Positions 28,424 through 43,668 of a stretch of 64,000 nt of DNA are shown here, in pieces (the first letter of the stretch is position 1; the number at the start of each line of letters is the position of its first letter). The stretch is from an uncultured Pelagibacteraceae bacterium (GTDB taxonomy: Bacteria > Pseudomonadota > Alphaproteobacteria > Pelagibacterales > Pelagibacteraceae), in contig CACARD010000004.1 of NCBI GenBank assembly GCA_902534735.1, positions 1 through 64,000 of the forward strand, read 5' to 3'. Position numbers and translations under genes: made by a program. A model generated the notes under the pieces. The model saw only the letters and a program-made list of their open reading frames with translations. It had not been told where the DNA came from and made no database searches.

Positions 28424-30319
28424 ATGAATAGAAATTACAAAGAAATTTACGACGAATCTCTAAAAAATCCTGAGGAGTTTTGGCAGAAAGTTTCTGAAGA
28501 TGTGTTTTGGTTCAAAAAACCAACTAAGATTTTAAAAAAAGACAACCCTCCTTTCTATAAATGGTTTGAAGATGGTGTAACAAATACATGCTACAACGCC
28601 TTAGACCTTCACATTGATCAAGGAAGGGGTGATAAAACAGCTTTAATCTATGACAGTCCTATAACAGAAAGTAAAGCAAAGTTCACTTTCAAAGAATTAA
28701 AAGAAAAAGTTTCAAAATTTGCAGGCGCTTTAGATAAGCAAGGAGTTAAAAAGGGGGATCGAGTAATAATTTATATGCCGATGATACCAGAAGCGGTAGT
28801 TGCGATGCTTGCATGTGGGAGAATTGGAGCAATTCACTCTGTTGTATTCGGTGGTTTTGCCTCAAATGAATTAGCTAGCAGAATTGATGATAGTAAAGCT
28901 AAAATTTTAATCACAGCTTCATGTGGATTTGAGCCTGGAAGAACAGTTGAGTATAGACCACTTGTAGATGGAGCTTTAAAATTAGCAATACATCAAGTTG
29001 AAAAGGTAATACTATTTCAGAGAAAAGATCACGAGGTAAAATTAAATAAGCCATTAGAAATAAGTTGGGATGAAGCGCTATCTGGAGCTAATGATAAAGA
29101 TTGCGTTGAGATGGGCTCTAATGATTATGCTTACATCCTTTATACTTCAGGGACCACTGGTATTCCGAAAGGAATAGTTAGAGATATTGGTGGTCACATT
29201 GTTGCTCTTAAATGGACAATGAAAAATATTTATAACATTGATCAAGATGATGTATGGTGGTCAGCAAGTGATATTGGATGGATAGTAGGTCACTCTTATA
29301 TTGTCTATGCTCCATTATTCAAAGGATGTACAACACTTCTATTTGAAGGCAAACCAGTGGGTACTCCTGATGCTGGAGTATTTTGGAGAATAATATCAGA
29401 ATATAAAATTAAGTCATTATTCACAGCTCCAACTGCATTTAGAGCAATAAAGAAAGAAGATCCAGAGGGTAAGTTTTTTTCTAAATATGATTTAAGTTCA
29501 TTTAAGTCATTATTTTTAGCAGGTGAAAGAGCAGACCCTGATACAATTAAATGGGCAGAAAATTTACTTAAGGTTCCTGTAATTGATCATTGGTGGCAAA
29601 CTGAAACTAGTTGGGCGATAAGTTCAAATTGTACTGGAATTGAAATGCAAGAAACAAAATATGGATCTGCTTGTAAAGCTGTTCCAGGTTATGATGTAAA
29701 AATAATTAAACCTGATCAAACAATAGCAAGCCCAAATGAGATGGGAGATATTGTGGTTAAACTTCCGCTTCCTCCAGGAACTTTCCCAACTTTATGGAAT
29801 GCAGATGAGAGATACAAAGAAAATTATATGTCAAATTATAATGGCTATTACCAAACCTACGATGCAGGGCATATTGATGATGATGGATATATTTGGATTA
29901 TGTCTAGAACAGATGATATAATAAATGTTGCAGGTCATAGACTTTCAACTGGTGCAATAGAAGAAGTTTTGTCTGAACATCAGTCTGTTGCTGAATGTGC
30001 TGTGATAGGAATAAAAGATCAGCTGAAAGGTCAATTACCAATTGGTTTAATTGCTCTAAAAGCAGGAGTTTCTAAAGATAATGAGACTATTTCAAAAGAG
30101 TGTGTAAAAATGGTTAGAGATAAAGTCGGACCTGTTGCAGCTTTTAAGATAGCAATTGTTGTTAAAAGATTACCAAAAACTAGATCTGGAAAAGTTCTAA
30201 GGGGAACAATTAGAAAGATTGCTGACAAAGAAGAATATAAAATGCCTGCAACGATTGATGATCCTACAATCCTTGATGAGATAAAAGAAGACTTAATAAA
30301 TAGCAATATTTTAAAATAA
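28424..30319 (+). CDS. prpE: Propionyl-CoA synthetase / acetyl-CoA synthetase family
   Basis: YTSGTTGIPKGIVRD; WWQTETSWAI; KTRSGKVLRGTIRKIAD. Confidence 0.88.
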   Translation: MNRNYKEIYDESLKNPEEFWQKVSEDVFWFKKPTKILKKDNPPFYKWFEDGVTNTCYNALDLHIDQGRGDKTALIYDSPITESKAKFTFKELKEKVSKFAGALDKQGVKKGDRVIIYMPMIPEAVVAMLACGRIGAIHSVVFGGFASNELASRIDDSKAKILITASCGFEPGRTVEYRPLVDGALKLAIHQVEKVILFQRKDHEVKLNKPLEISWDEALSGANDKDCVEMGSNDYAYILYTSGTTGIPKGIVRDIGGHIVALKWTMKNIYNIDQDDVWWSASDIGWIVGHSYIVYAPLFKGCTTLLFEGKPVGTPDAGVFWRIISEYKIKSLFTAPTAFRAIKKEDPEGKFFSKYDLSSFKSLFLAGERADPDTIKWAENLLKVPVIDHWWQTETSWAISSNCTGIEMQETKYGSACKAVPGYDVKIIKPDQTIASPNEMGDIVVKLPLPPGTFPTLWNADERYKENYMSNYNGYYQTYDAGHIDDDGYIWIMSRTDDIINVAGHRLSTGAIEEVLSEHQSVAECAVIGIKDQLKGQLPIGLIALKAGVSKDNETISKECVKMVRDKVGPVAAFKIAIVVKRLPKTRSGKVLRGTIRKIADKEEYKMPATIDDPTILDEIKEDLINSNILK

Positions 30320-30651
30320 TGCTTAAGACATATCTTTTTTTAGTAGGAGCAATCATTTGTGAAGTTTGTGGGACAATGCTTCTTCCTGTTACTCAAAACT
30401 TTACAAAAGTAACACCAACAATATTTTTGGCTGGATTTTATTTATCTGCCTTTTATTTACTTACTTTTGTTGTTGATAAACTACCTATTGCGATTGTTTA
30501 TGGAACATGGAGCGGACTTGGTATTTTTACTATAGCAATATTGGGCTATATATTTTTTAAACAATCTTTAAGTTGGCAAGCTATTTTGGGTATGTTTTTT
30601 ATTGTAGTTGGAGTAACACTTGTAAATATGTATTCAAGTAAAACTATTTGA
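30319..30651 (+). CDS. SMR family multidrug efflux transporter (EmrE-like)
   Basis: 110 aa, four TM segments; GAIICEVCGTMLL and IAIVYGTWSGLGI motifs. Confidence 0.88.
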   Translation: MLKTYLFLVGAIICEVCGTMLLPVTQNFTKVTPTIFLAGFYLSAFYLLTFVVDKLPIAIVYGTWSGLGIFTIAILGYIFFKQSLSWQAILGMFFIVVGVTLVNMYSSKTI

Positions 30652-30652
30652 C

Positions 30653-31963
30653 TTAATCAAAAAGAATAGGTTTGCCTGATGGGTCTCCTAAAATTTCATC
30701 TTCTTTCATTTTAATATCACCATTAATAATTGTATAAACTGGTGATCCTTTAAATTTGTAACCATGAAATGGGCTCCATCCACACTTGCTATGAATATTT
30801 TCGTTTTTGATTTCAATTGTTCTATTCATATCTATTATTGTAAAGTCAGCATCATAATCTTTTTTGATAAATCCCTTCTTTTTAATGCCAAATACAGAAA
30901 CTGGATTTTCACAAAGAAGTTTAATTAGCTGATCTAATGTAAGTTTTTTGTCATTCACATGATTTAGCATAACTGGTAATAATGTTTGGACGCCAGGCAT
31001 ACCAGATGGTGACTGAGGATATTCTTTTAATTTATTTTCTTTTAGATGCGGTGCATGGTCTGAACCAATAGTATCGTTATAGCTATTTCGAATAGCGTAC
31101 CACAATCTATCATAATGAGACTTGTCTCTTAAAGGAGGGTTCATCTGAGCAAAGGTTCCAAGTTTATCATAACAATCAGGGGCATATATTGTTAGATGTT
31201 GTGGAGTAATTTCAAAAGTTATGTTTCCTTTATTTTGAGAAAGGAAATCTACTTCTTCTTTTGTTGTAACATGTAATATATGTGCTTTTTTATTTAGTCT
31301 TTTTGCAATCCTAACAATCCTTCTTGTAGATGACATTGCACATTCTTCATTCCTCCATACAGGATGAGTATGAACATTGCCTGTTTCAATTAATTTTTTT
31401 CTTAAATTGATTATTTCTTCATCTTCAGAATGTACCGCAACTATTTTTGAAGTATTTTGAAAGACTTTTTCGATATCTTCTTCTTTATCAACTAAAAGAT
31501 TTCCAGTTGAGGAACCTGCAAAAAGCTTTACTCCACAACATCCATCTATACCTTTAAGCTTTGCCAAATCGGAGGAATTATCTGGTGTTGCTCCAAAGTA
31601 AAAAGCATAATTTGAATACATCCTATTTTTTGCAAGATTTAACTTATTATTAAATTCTTTCATATTTGCTGTTGGAGGATTTGTGTTTGGCATCTCAAAA
31701 ACACTCGTAATACCCCCAGCAATAGCTGCTTTACTACCAGTATGTAAGTCCTCTGCATTAGTTGATCCAGGCTCACGGAAATGAACTTGAGTATCCATGC
31801 AACCAGGTAGAACTAGTAAATTGCTTGCATCAATAGTTTCTTTGCTTTGTTCTTCACTTAAATCACCAATAGTTGTGATTTTTCCATTTTGAATACCAAT
31901 GTTAGTTTTATTGAGTTTTCCATCAATATAACACTCTCCATTATTTATTATAAGATCTAACAT
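30653..31963 (-). CDS. pyrC: Dihydroorotase
   Basis: DTQVHFREPGSTNAEDLHTGSKAAIAGGITSVFEMPNTNPPT; GSDHAPH. Confidence 0.9.
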   Translation of the reverse strand: MLDLIINNGECYIDGKLNKTNIGIQNGKITTIGDLSEEQSKETIDASNLLVLPGCMDTQVHFREPGSTNAEDLHTGSKAAIAGGITSVFEMPNTNPPTANMKEFNNKLNLAKNRMYSNYAFYFGATPDNSSDLAKLKGIDGCCGVKLFAGSSTGNLLVDKEEDIEKVFQNTSKIVAVHSEDEEIINLRKKLIETGNVHTHPVWRNEECAMSSTRRIVRIAKRLNKKAHILHVTTKEEVDFLSQNKGNITFEITPQHLTIYAPDCYDKLGTFAQMNPPLRDKSHYDRLWYAIRNSYNDTIGSDHAPHLKENKLKEYPQSPSGMPGVQTLLPVMLNHVNDKKLTLDQLIKLLCENPVSVFGIKKKGFIKKDYDADFTIIDMNRTIEIKNENIHSKCGWSPFHGYKFKGSPVYTIINGDIKMKEDEILGDPSGKPILFD

Positions 31964-32006
31964 TTTATGAAATCGTTACTATATTATTCTCAAGTATCTA
32001 TCAATA

Positions 32007-32897
32007 ATGAAAAAAAATAATGTTTATATCTTAGAGGACAGAGGACTTTTATATGTCTCAGGTGAAGACTGTAAAGAGTTTCTTCAAAATATAGTTACAA
32101 ATAATATCAACAATGTAGATGAAAAAAATTCATGTTATTCAGCTTTACTTACTCCACAAGGAAAATATTTGCATGACTTCAATATATTAAGACATAAGTC
32201 TGGATATTTTTTAGATTGTGAGAAAAAAAATATAGATAATTTATTTAAACAATTAAATTTATATAAACTTAGATCAAAGGTAGAAATTTTAAATTTAAGT
32301 AATGAATTTGTAATTGCAGTTATTAGTAAAGAAAGATTTTTGGATATGGAAAATTCAAGTTCTATTGCTGGATGTACAATTAAATTTAGAGAAGATAATA
32401 TTTTTTTAGATCCTAGAAACATAAATCTTGGAGCAAGAATAGTAACCAATTTAGAAAAATTATACTTATCATTAAAAAAACTTGGTCTTCAAAGTGCAGA
32501 TAAAAACGAATATTACAAATTAAGCCATGAAATTGGTATTCCACAAAATAATACAGAAAAACTTCAAAATAAACTTTTTGGCATTGAGTGTAACTTTGAT
32601 GAATTAAATGCGATAGATTTTAAAAAAGGTTGTTACGTGGGCCAAGAAAATACTGCAAGAATTAAGTTAAAAGATAAATTGAGTAAACGTCTTCTGCCAA
32701 TTGAAGTAATAGAAGGTAATTTAGAAAATGAAATTATATCAGATGATAAAGATGAAATAGGAAAAGTATTAATAGAAGATAATTATCCCTATGCTCTTAT
32801 CAAATTTAAGAATGAAAAATTTGATTTTAGCAAAACTTTTAATTGTGGATCTGCTAAAGTTAAAATCAAGAAACCTGACTGGCTAAAAATTACTTGA
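32007..32897 (+). CDS. ygfZ: YgfZ/GcvT folate-binding protein
   Basis: DFKKGCYVGQENTARIK signature (KGCYxGQE). Confidence 0.88.
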   Translation: MKKNNVYILEDRGLLYVSGEDCKEFLQNIVTNNINNVDEKNSCYSALLTPQGKYLHDFNILRHKSGYFLDCEKKNIDNLFKQLNLYKLRSKVEILNLSNEFVIAVISKERFLDMENSSSIAGCTIKFREDNIFLDPRNINLGARIVTNLEKLYLSLKKLGLQSADKNEYYKLSHEIGIPQNNTEKLQNKLFGIECNFDELNAIDFKKGCYVGQENTARIKLKDKLSKRLLPIEVIEGNLENEIISDDKDEIGKVLIEDNYPYALIKFKNEKFDFSKTFNCGSAKVKIKKPDWLKIT

Positions 32898-33261
32898 TAA
32901 ATTTAGATAAATCAGGTTTAAAATAGTTTGGACCTTTCATAACTTTACCCTGATCATTATAAATAGGTTTGCCATTATTTCCTAACTTGCTCATATTTGA
33001 ATTTTGAACTTCCTCAAAACAAGCATCTAAATTAATACCAAAAGCATGCCCAGCACCGTATGTAACATACAATATATCTGTCAAAGCATCTGCGACCTCT
33101 AAAAGATCACTGTTGTCTAAAGCCTGTTTAAATTCATCCAATTCTTCTTTAATTAAATTGTACCTAAGCATATTAATTTTATTAGAACTAAATGATGGTC
33201 TTGATTTAACTTCTTGCCCAAAAGTCTCCATAAAATTTTTTACTTTTTGAAAATTTGTCAT
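32890..33261 (-). CDS. MazG-like / phosphoribosyl-ATP pyrophosphohydrolase-like protein
   Basis: LIKEELDEFKQALDNSDLLEVADALTDILYVTYG (EExxE...D helix motif). Confidence 0.8.
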   Translation of the reverse strand: MTNFQKVKNFMETFGQEVKSRPSFSSNKINMLRYNLIKEELDEFKQALDNSDLLEVADALTDILYVTYGAGHAFGINLDACFEEVQNSNMSKLGNNGKPIYNDQGKVMKGPNYFKPDLSKFIK

Positions 33262-33322
33262 TTTACTCCTGTAAGATTTATAGAAACTAGTATATAAATT
33301 ATTTAGTTAATTTTTCAAACAA

Positions 33323-34711
33323 ATGAAAATAAGAAAAGAATTTGATAGTATTGGTGGAATAAATGTGCCAAATGATAAATATTGGGGTGCATCAACACAA
33401 AGATCAAAAAAATTTTTTAATATCGGCAAAATATACGTGCCACAATCAATCATAAGATCTATTGCAATCATTAAGAGATGTGCTGCTATAGTTCATCAAA
33501 AAGATGGTATGATTTCAACAAAAATTTCAAGAGCAATAATTAAAGCATCAAATGAAGTTATAAACGGTAAAATGAATGAAAATTTTCCTCTAAAAGTTTG
33601 GCAAACAGGCTCAGGAACACAAACAAATATGAATGTAAATGAGGTAATAGCTAATAGAGCTATAGAAATTCTGAAAGGAAAAAAAGGTTCAAAAAAACCA
33701 GTTCACCCAAATGATCACGTAAACAAATCTCAGTCAACAAATGATGTTTTTCCAACTGCAATGCATATTTCAGTAGCAAAAGAAACTATTGATAAACTTT
33801 TACCAAGTTTAAAATTATTAAAGATTGCTTTAGCAAAAAAAAGCAAAGAATTTAAAAAAATTGTTAAAATTGGAAGAACCCATCTTCAAGATGCAACTCC
33901 TTTGTCACTTGGACAAGAGTTTTCTGGATACCATGAACAAATAAAAAAGAGTATAGAAAGAATAAATTATTGTCTAGAGGATATTTATTTTTTAGCCCAA
34001 GGAGGAACTGCTGTGGGAACCGGAATTAATTCAAGAAAAAACTTTGATAAAAAAATTGTTAAAGAAATCAAAAAATTTTGTGGAATTAACTTTAAATCTG
34101 CACCAAATAAATTCTCTGAGCTAGCTGCTCATGATGCAATTGTTAATTTTTCAGGATCGTTAAATTCATGTGCAGTTGCACTAATGAAAATATCTAATGA
34201 TATAAGATTTTTAGGTTCAGGTCCTAGAGCTGGTTATGGGGAACTTATATTACCAGAAAATGAACCTGGATCATCTATAATGCCTGGAAAAGTTAATCCA
34301 ACTCAATGTGAAGCAGTTACAATGGTTTGTGCAAAAGTAATAGGAAACCATACAGGAATAACCGTTGCTGGTAGTCATGGACATTTTGAATTAAATGTAT
34401 TTAAACCTTTAATCGCTTACAATATTTTACAATCAATAGATATTTTATCAGATAGTGTGAAAAACTTTAGTTTGTATTGCGTTAAAGGTATTAAAGCTAA
34501 TAAAAAGAAAATTAAGGAACATTTAGACAATTCTCTAATGTTGGTAACTGCGTTAGCGCCAAAAATAGGTTATGACAATGCAGCTAAAATTGCTAAAAAA
34601 GCACTCAAAAATGGAACAAGATTGAAGCAAGAGGCTGTTAAATCTGGTTTAATTAGTGAGAAAGATTATGATTTATTAATTAACCCAAATAAAATGATAA
34701 AGCCCAGTTAA
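33323..34711 (+). CDS. fumC: Class II fumarate hydratase
   Basis: [39 protein letters not shown]. Confidence 0.97.
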   Translation: MKIRKEFDSIGGINVPNDKYWGASTQRSKKFFNIGKIYVPQSIIRSIAIIKRCAAIVHQKDGMISTKISRAIIKASNEVINGKMNENFPLKVWQTGSGTQTNMNVNEVIANRAIEILKGKKGSKKPVHPNDHVNKSQSTNDVFPTAMHISVAKETIDKLLPSLKLLKIALAKKSKEFKKIVKIGRTHLQDATPLSLGQEFSGYHEQIKKSIERINYCLEDIYFLAQGGTAVGTGINSRKNFDKKIVKEIKKFCGINFKSAPNKFSELAAHDAIVNFSGSLNSCAVALMKISNDIRFLGSGPRAGYGELILPENEPGSSIMPGKVNPTQCEAVTMVCAKVIGNHTGITVAGSHGHFELNVFKPLIAYNILQSIDILSDSVKNFSLYCVKGIKANKKKIKEHLDNSLMLVTALAPKIGYDNAAKIAKKALKNGTRLKQEAVKSGLISEKDYDLLINPNKMIKPS

Positions 34712-36078
34712 TCAATAACTTTTCGAATATATGATCTTAAATTTTGTATATTTTTAACTACAAATACGCCATCAGAATTTGTGAAACTACCACTTCTATT
34801 AATTTTTACATTTTTTAATATTAAATCCGAAGAACCTAAATCTTTTTCGAGATCAAAATAAATCTCTTGTATATCTTTGACATTTTTAGACCCAACTTGA
34901 AAAGTTTTAGCAAATTCAATATGATTTTTTACATTTAATTTATTTTTAGAAATAAATCGTGTAGTGCCATTGTGCTCTGTAAATTTTATTTCTGTCATAA
35001 TACTTCCAATTTTATTTAAGTTAAAATTGGCTTCATTAAAAATAATTTTTTTTTCATTAATTACTAAATTAATTTCACCATTTTGTAATAATTTATTATC
35101 TAATTTATCAAATTTAATTTTTAATGTGCCATTGAAATTTCCTACAAATTTTTCATCATACAAGTAAAGTTTTGATAAAAGATTATCTATTATTAAATCT
35201 ATTTTTTTATCTTTAATTAGCAGTTTTCCATCGAAATAAAATGGTTTGAGTTGAGCACTTCCTTCAAAAATAAAATTTAAATTTTTTTTTTGTTTCGGCG
35301 ATATAAATTTAACAACGTTATCTTTAAATATTAAATTATATTCCATTTTATTTTGTGAATAGCTCATTATGGATTGCCCATTAAAATTCTGTGTGTTCTC
35401 AAATTCAAAGGTATTTTTTATCTCTAAATTTGGATTAAATATATTTATATTGTGAATACTAGTTTTTGGGGACTTATAGTCTCTTCTCCAATCAGACTTA
35501 AAATTTAATCCAAATATTTCACCAGTTAATTTTAAATTTTTAATTTTATTTTTCTTGTCAATTTTATAGGAAATTTTTTTTATTGGTGAAATCAAAATTA
35601 CTTCCATATTTTTATTTCGAATAAATATTTTACAGTTATCTAAATAAATCGGATTGTTCACTTTTTGGTACAAATGTTTTCTTAATTCTTTTAAATCTTC
35701 CATTTTAAAATTTAAGTTTGAATTAGATATTTCTGTAGACAAAAAATTACTGAATGATCTAAGGTATATATCTCTTAAAGAAATATAAATTTTGAGATTT
35801 GAAGTTGTAATTAAGTCATTTTTTTCAGAAGAATTATCAAGATTAAGTGAGGCATTTTCTACTAGCAAGTGTGGCTTTGGAAATGGTTTATACTTAATTT
35901 CACCAGATGATTTAATATAAATTTTAAAATTTTTATAAAAATTTTTTTCTATTACAGGAACTTTACTTTTATAATTAAATAAAACTGGTAAAGATAAAAT
36001 TGTTAAAGATGAAAAAATTATTGCAAGGATAGACAATATTAAATTAAATGTGATTTTATTTTGCTTAATTTTGTTCAT
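34708..36078 (-). CDS. AsmA-like exported/membrane-anchored protein
   Basis: N-terminal TM anchor followed by a long beta-rich region with an AsmA-like [32 protein letters not shown] segment. Confidence 0.6.
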   Translation of the reverse strand: MNKIKQNKITFNLILSILAIIFSSLTILSLPVLFNYKSKVPVIEKNFYKNFKIYIKSSGEIKYKPFPKPHLLVENASLNLDNSSEKNDLITTSNLKIYISLRDIYLRSFSNFLSTEISNSNLNFKMEDLKELRKHLYQKVNNPIYLDNCKIFIRNKNMEVILISPIKKISYKIDKKNKIKNLKLTGEIFGLNFKSDWRRDYKSPKTSIHNINIFNPNLEIKNTFEFENTQNFNGQSIMSYSQNKMEYNLIFKDNVVKFISPKQKKNLNFIFEGSAQLKPFYFDGKLLIKDKKIDLIIDNLLSKLYLYDEKFVGNFNGTLKIKFDKLDNKLLQNGEINLVINEKKIIFNEANFNLNKIGSIMTEIKFTEHNGTTRFISKNKLNVKNHIEFAKTFQVGSKNVKDIQEIYFDLEKDLGSSDLILKNVKINRSGSFTNSDGVFVVKNIQNLRSYIRKVID

Positions 36079-38093
36079 TAAAATAATAATATTAAATAAA
36101 TGTTAAGATCTGATTATTTGTCAAATTTAAATGAAAAGCAACAAGAAGCAGTAGTTTCTCTCGATGGTCCCCTTCTTATAGTTGCTGGCGCTGGATCAGG
36201 TAAAACAAAGGTGCTGACATCAAGAATTGCTCATATAATTAAAAGTCATAAAGCTTTTTCAAACCAAATACTTGCAGTTACTTTTACAAATAAAGCTGCA
36301 AAAGAAATGCAAATTAGAGTATCAAAACTTTTAAGAAAGGAAGCCACTGGATTACCTTGGCTTGGTACATTTCATTCTATAAGTGCAAAAATTCTCCGGA
36401 AACATGCGGAAGCTGTTGGGTTAAAATCAAATTTTACAATTATAGATCAGGATGATCAAATAAGATTAATTAAAAATATTTGTAAGTCTGAAAATATAGA
36501 TATAAAAAAAATATCTCCCAAGTATGTCTTAGCCATAATTGATAAATGGAAAAATAATGGATTATATCCAGATGATGTGGTTTTAAAAAAAAAAGAAGTC
36601 TTAGAAAAAAATTTTTTAAACGTATATAAAATCTATCAAGAAAAACTAATAGATTTAAATTCTGCTGATTTTAGTGATTTAATTTTGCATACATTAAAAA
36701 TTTTTAAAAACTATAAAGATATATCTTCTTTATATTCAAGAAAATTTAAATATATTCTAGTAGATGAATATCAAGATACCAATTTTATACAAAGTGAATG
36801 GCTAAAACATTTGTCTGCAACCAACATGAATCTATGTTGTGTGGGAGATGATGATCAATCAATTTATAGTTGGAGAGGCGCAGAAATTAAAAATTTTTTA
36901 GAATTTGATAAAGTCTATAAAAATACTAAAATTATAAGATTAGAAAAAAACTATAGATCTACTCAAAATATTTTAAATGTTGCTTCAAAATTAATAGAGA
37001 ATAATCAAAATAGAGTGGGTAAAACTTTATATACCAATCAAGAAGATGGTGAACTTGTTACATTAGATTGTTTTAGGAATGTTAAAGATGAGGCGACAGA
37101 AATAAGTTCAACAATCGAGAATTTCAAAAAAAAGAATTCATTAAATGAGATTGCAATATTAGTAAGAGCAATTTTTCAAACCAGAGAATTTGAAGAAAGA
37201 TTTTTGAAAGTTGGAATTCCATATAGAATAATTGGAGGAATTAAGTTTTATGAAAGAGCAGAAATTAAGGATTGTGTGGCTTATCTAAGATGTATTTATC
37301 AACCGATGGATGATTTATCTTTTGAAAGAATTATCAATGTTCCTAAAAGATCAATTGGAGATACCACTATCAAAAGTATTTCTGAATATGCAAAAAATAA
37401 TAATTGTTCTTTAGAAATTGCATCAAAAAAATTAATAGAATTAAATAAAATAAAACCAAAAACAAAAATAGGTTTAAAATTTTTATTAAATCTCCTGGAC
37501 AAATGGAGAGATGATCAAAAAAAAAAAATAAGCCAGGTAAAACTTCTGCAAACTGTTTTAGATGAATCTGGATATAGTGAGATGTTAAAAAATAAGAAAG
37601 ATCTTGAGAATGAAAATAGAATTGAAAATATAAAAGAACTTTTGATAGCAATGAAGGAGTTTGATAATTTAGAAAGTTTTTTAGAGCATGTTGCACTTGC
37701 AACATCGCTAGATCAAGATTGGGAAAGTGAAAAAGTAAATCTTATGACTTTACATGCATCTAAAGGACTTGAATTTAATATAGTTTATTTACCTGGGTGG
37801 GAGGAGGGTCTATTTCCTCATCAAAAAAGTATAGAAGAGAAAGGAGAAAATGGACTTGAAGAAGAGAGAAGACTTGCATACGTTGGAATAACAAGGGCTA
37901 AAAAAATAGCTAAAATTTCCTTTTCTATGAACAGGTTTTATCAAGGTGATTGGATTGATAGTATGGCATCTCGGTTTGTAGATGAACTTCCAGATGAGTT
38001 TATAAAAAAAAATAATACTTTTAACGATAATGAGGAAAATGATTTTGAATTTAATCAAGATATAGAATTTGATAACGAAATAAGAAGTCCTGG

Positions 38094-41810
<3,717 letters not shown>

Positions 41811-42647
41811 TTATTTAAATAATTTTTTAAATTTTTTTAAGATTGTATCGCTGTTATCTTTGATCAAAACTTTATCTCTTTCGTAATTTTGATCCAATAT
41901 TTTATAGCTCGCTTCGTACCATTTACTAGACTGATAATTATAACCAAGTAAGTATGCATATTTTTCTGCTTCACTAATTAATCCCAATTTATAATGCAAT
42001 TCAACTAGTCGATGTAATGCTTCTTCAACGTAAATAGTTGTATCATATTCATTAACAACTTTTTTAAATCTATTAATAGCAGGTATCCATTTTTCTCTTT
42101 CAACATAATATCTAGCTAAATACATTTCTTTTGAGGCGCTGATTTCAATAATTAATTCTAATTTATACTTTGAGTCTATTGCATAGTCAGTATCTGGAAA
42201 ATCATTAATTACAATTTCAAAATATTTTTTTGCTTCAAGAATTTCATTGAAATCTTTTTTTTCATCAATAATTTGATCATAATGACAAAGTGCAAGTAAA
42301 TAATAAGCATAATCTGTTTGTGGGTGATTTTTATATTTAAAAATAAATCTCTCTAGATCATTTATAGCATCATTGTAATAGCCTTGTGAGAAATAACCAT
42401 AAGCAGACATTAGCACTGCTCTGGGAGCCCATATTGATTGGGGATATAATAATTCAGCTTCACTAAACTTTTTTCCCGCATAAATTACATCTCCTCTTTC
42501 AAATTCTGCCATTGCTTCGCTATAAACTTCGATCATTTGAGTTTCTAAATTTTTTTCTTTTAGAACACTAACTTTCTCCTTTTTACCGGAACAAGAAATA
42601 ATCAAAATAAAAATAATTAAGAGGGATAAATTAAATTTATTATTCAT
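41811..42647 (-). CDS. bamD: Outer membrane assembly lipoprotein BamD
   Basis: Lipobox IISCSG; MIEVYSEAMAEFERGDVIYAGKKFSEAELLYPQSIWAPRA. Confidence 0.9.
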   Translation of the reverse strand: MNNKFNLSLLIIFILIISCSGKKEKVSVLKEKNLETQMIEVYSEAMAEFERGDVIYAGKKFSEAELLYPQSIWAPRAVLMSAYGYFSQGYYNDAINDLERFIFKYKNHPQTDYAYYLLALCHYDQIIDEKKDFNEILEAKKYFEIVINDFPDTDYAIDSKYKLELIIEISASKEMYLARYYVEREKWIPAINRFKKVVNEYDTTIYVEEALHRLVELHYKLGLISEAEKYAYLLGYNYQSSKWYEASYKILDQNYERDKVLIKDNSDTILKKFKKLFK

Positions 42648-42685
42648 CTAATAATTTTATCAGATAAATTTTAAATTTCTAACTT

Positions 42686-43606
42686 TTAAGCTATTGATTT
42701 TAAATTTTGATAATTGGTGAAAGTATGAGGTAATTGCTTGCCTTTAATTTCTATCAATGAGTAATTATTTTTATTTTGGAATACTTTTCTTAATAATTGG
42801 TTTGTTAAATGATGTCCACCTTGTGTGCATTTTAAAGATCCTATGATTTTATATCCAGATAAAAATAGATCACCCATGCAATCTAATATTTTATGATTAA
42901 CGAATTCAAGATTATTTCTCAACCCATCTTTATTTAAAATCTTATTATTGTTGACTACAACCGCATTTTCTAAACTACCGCCTTTACCAAGATTTAATTT
43001 TTTTAATTTTTCAATATCTTCATATAAACAAAAAGTTCTTGAGTTAAAAATATTTTCTAAATTGTCTTCAAAAATATTAACTTTATTTTTTTGAGTATCA
43101 ATTATTTTATTTTTATATTTAATTTCAAATTCAATTTCACTTGTAACATTTGAGATATCTAGAGAAATAAATTTTTCAACATCATTAAGACTTACTTTTT
43201 TATTTATTTTAATAATTTTAATTGGTTGATCGCTGAATGTTATTCCAGCATTATTAATACCCTCTACAAAGTTTTTTGCTGAACCATCTAGTATTGGAAC
43301 TTCCTCTGAATTTATTTCAATTACAACATTATCAATTCCTATACCGTAAAGAGCGCCCATTAAATGCTCAATTGTTGAAACTTTTACACCATGTTCGTTG
43401 GATATGGTTGTACAAAGTTTTGTATCTGAGACATTATTATAAAGCGGATATATTAAGTTATTTTTTTTTAAATCTACTCTTTTAAATAAAATTCCTGTAT
43501 TTGGAGCCGCTGGTAAAATATCTAATTTTACATTTTTTCCTGAGTGAATACCAATTCCACTAAGAGATATCTTTTTTGAAATTGTTTTTTGAGTAAGTAT
43601 AGACAC
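42686..43606 (-). CDS. lpxC: UDP-3-O-acyl-N-acetylglucosamine deacetylase
   Basis: QKTISKKISLSGIGIHSGKNVKLDILPA; STIEHLMGAL; NHKILDCMGDL. Confidence 0.95.
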   Translation of the reverse strand: MSILTQKTISKKISLSGIGIHSGKNVKLDILPAAPNTGILFKRVDLKKNNLIYPLYNNVSDTKLCTTISNEHGVKVSTIEHLMGALYGIGIDNVVIEINSEEVPILDGSAKNFVEGINNAGITFSDQPIKIIKINKKVSLNDVEKFISLDISNVTSEIEFEIKYKNKIIDTQKNKVNIFEDNLENIFNSRTFCLYEDIEKLKKLNLGKGGSLENAVVVNNNKILNKDGLRNNLEFVNHKILDCMGDLFLSGYKIIGSLKCTQGGHHLTNQLLRKVFQNKNNYSLIEIKGKQLPHTFTNYQNLKSIA

Positions 43607-43668
43607 GTTAAATTTATATAAAATGTTCCGTAGATTAAATACTCAAGAAATATTACAAGAAAATACCA

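Noticed and set aside
43607-43668. Possible small ORF in the ftsA-lpxC gap
   Set aside because: Only about 9 codons (MMVFSCNIS); no coding support
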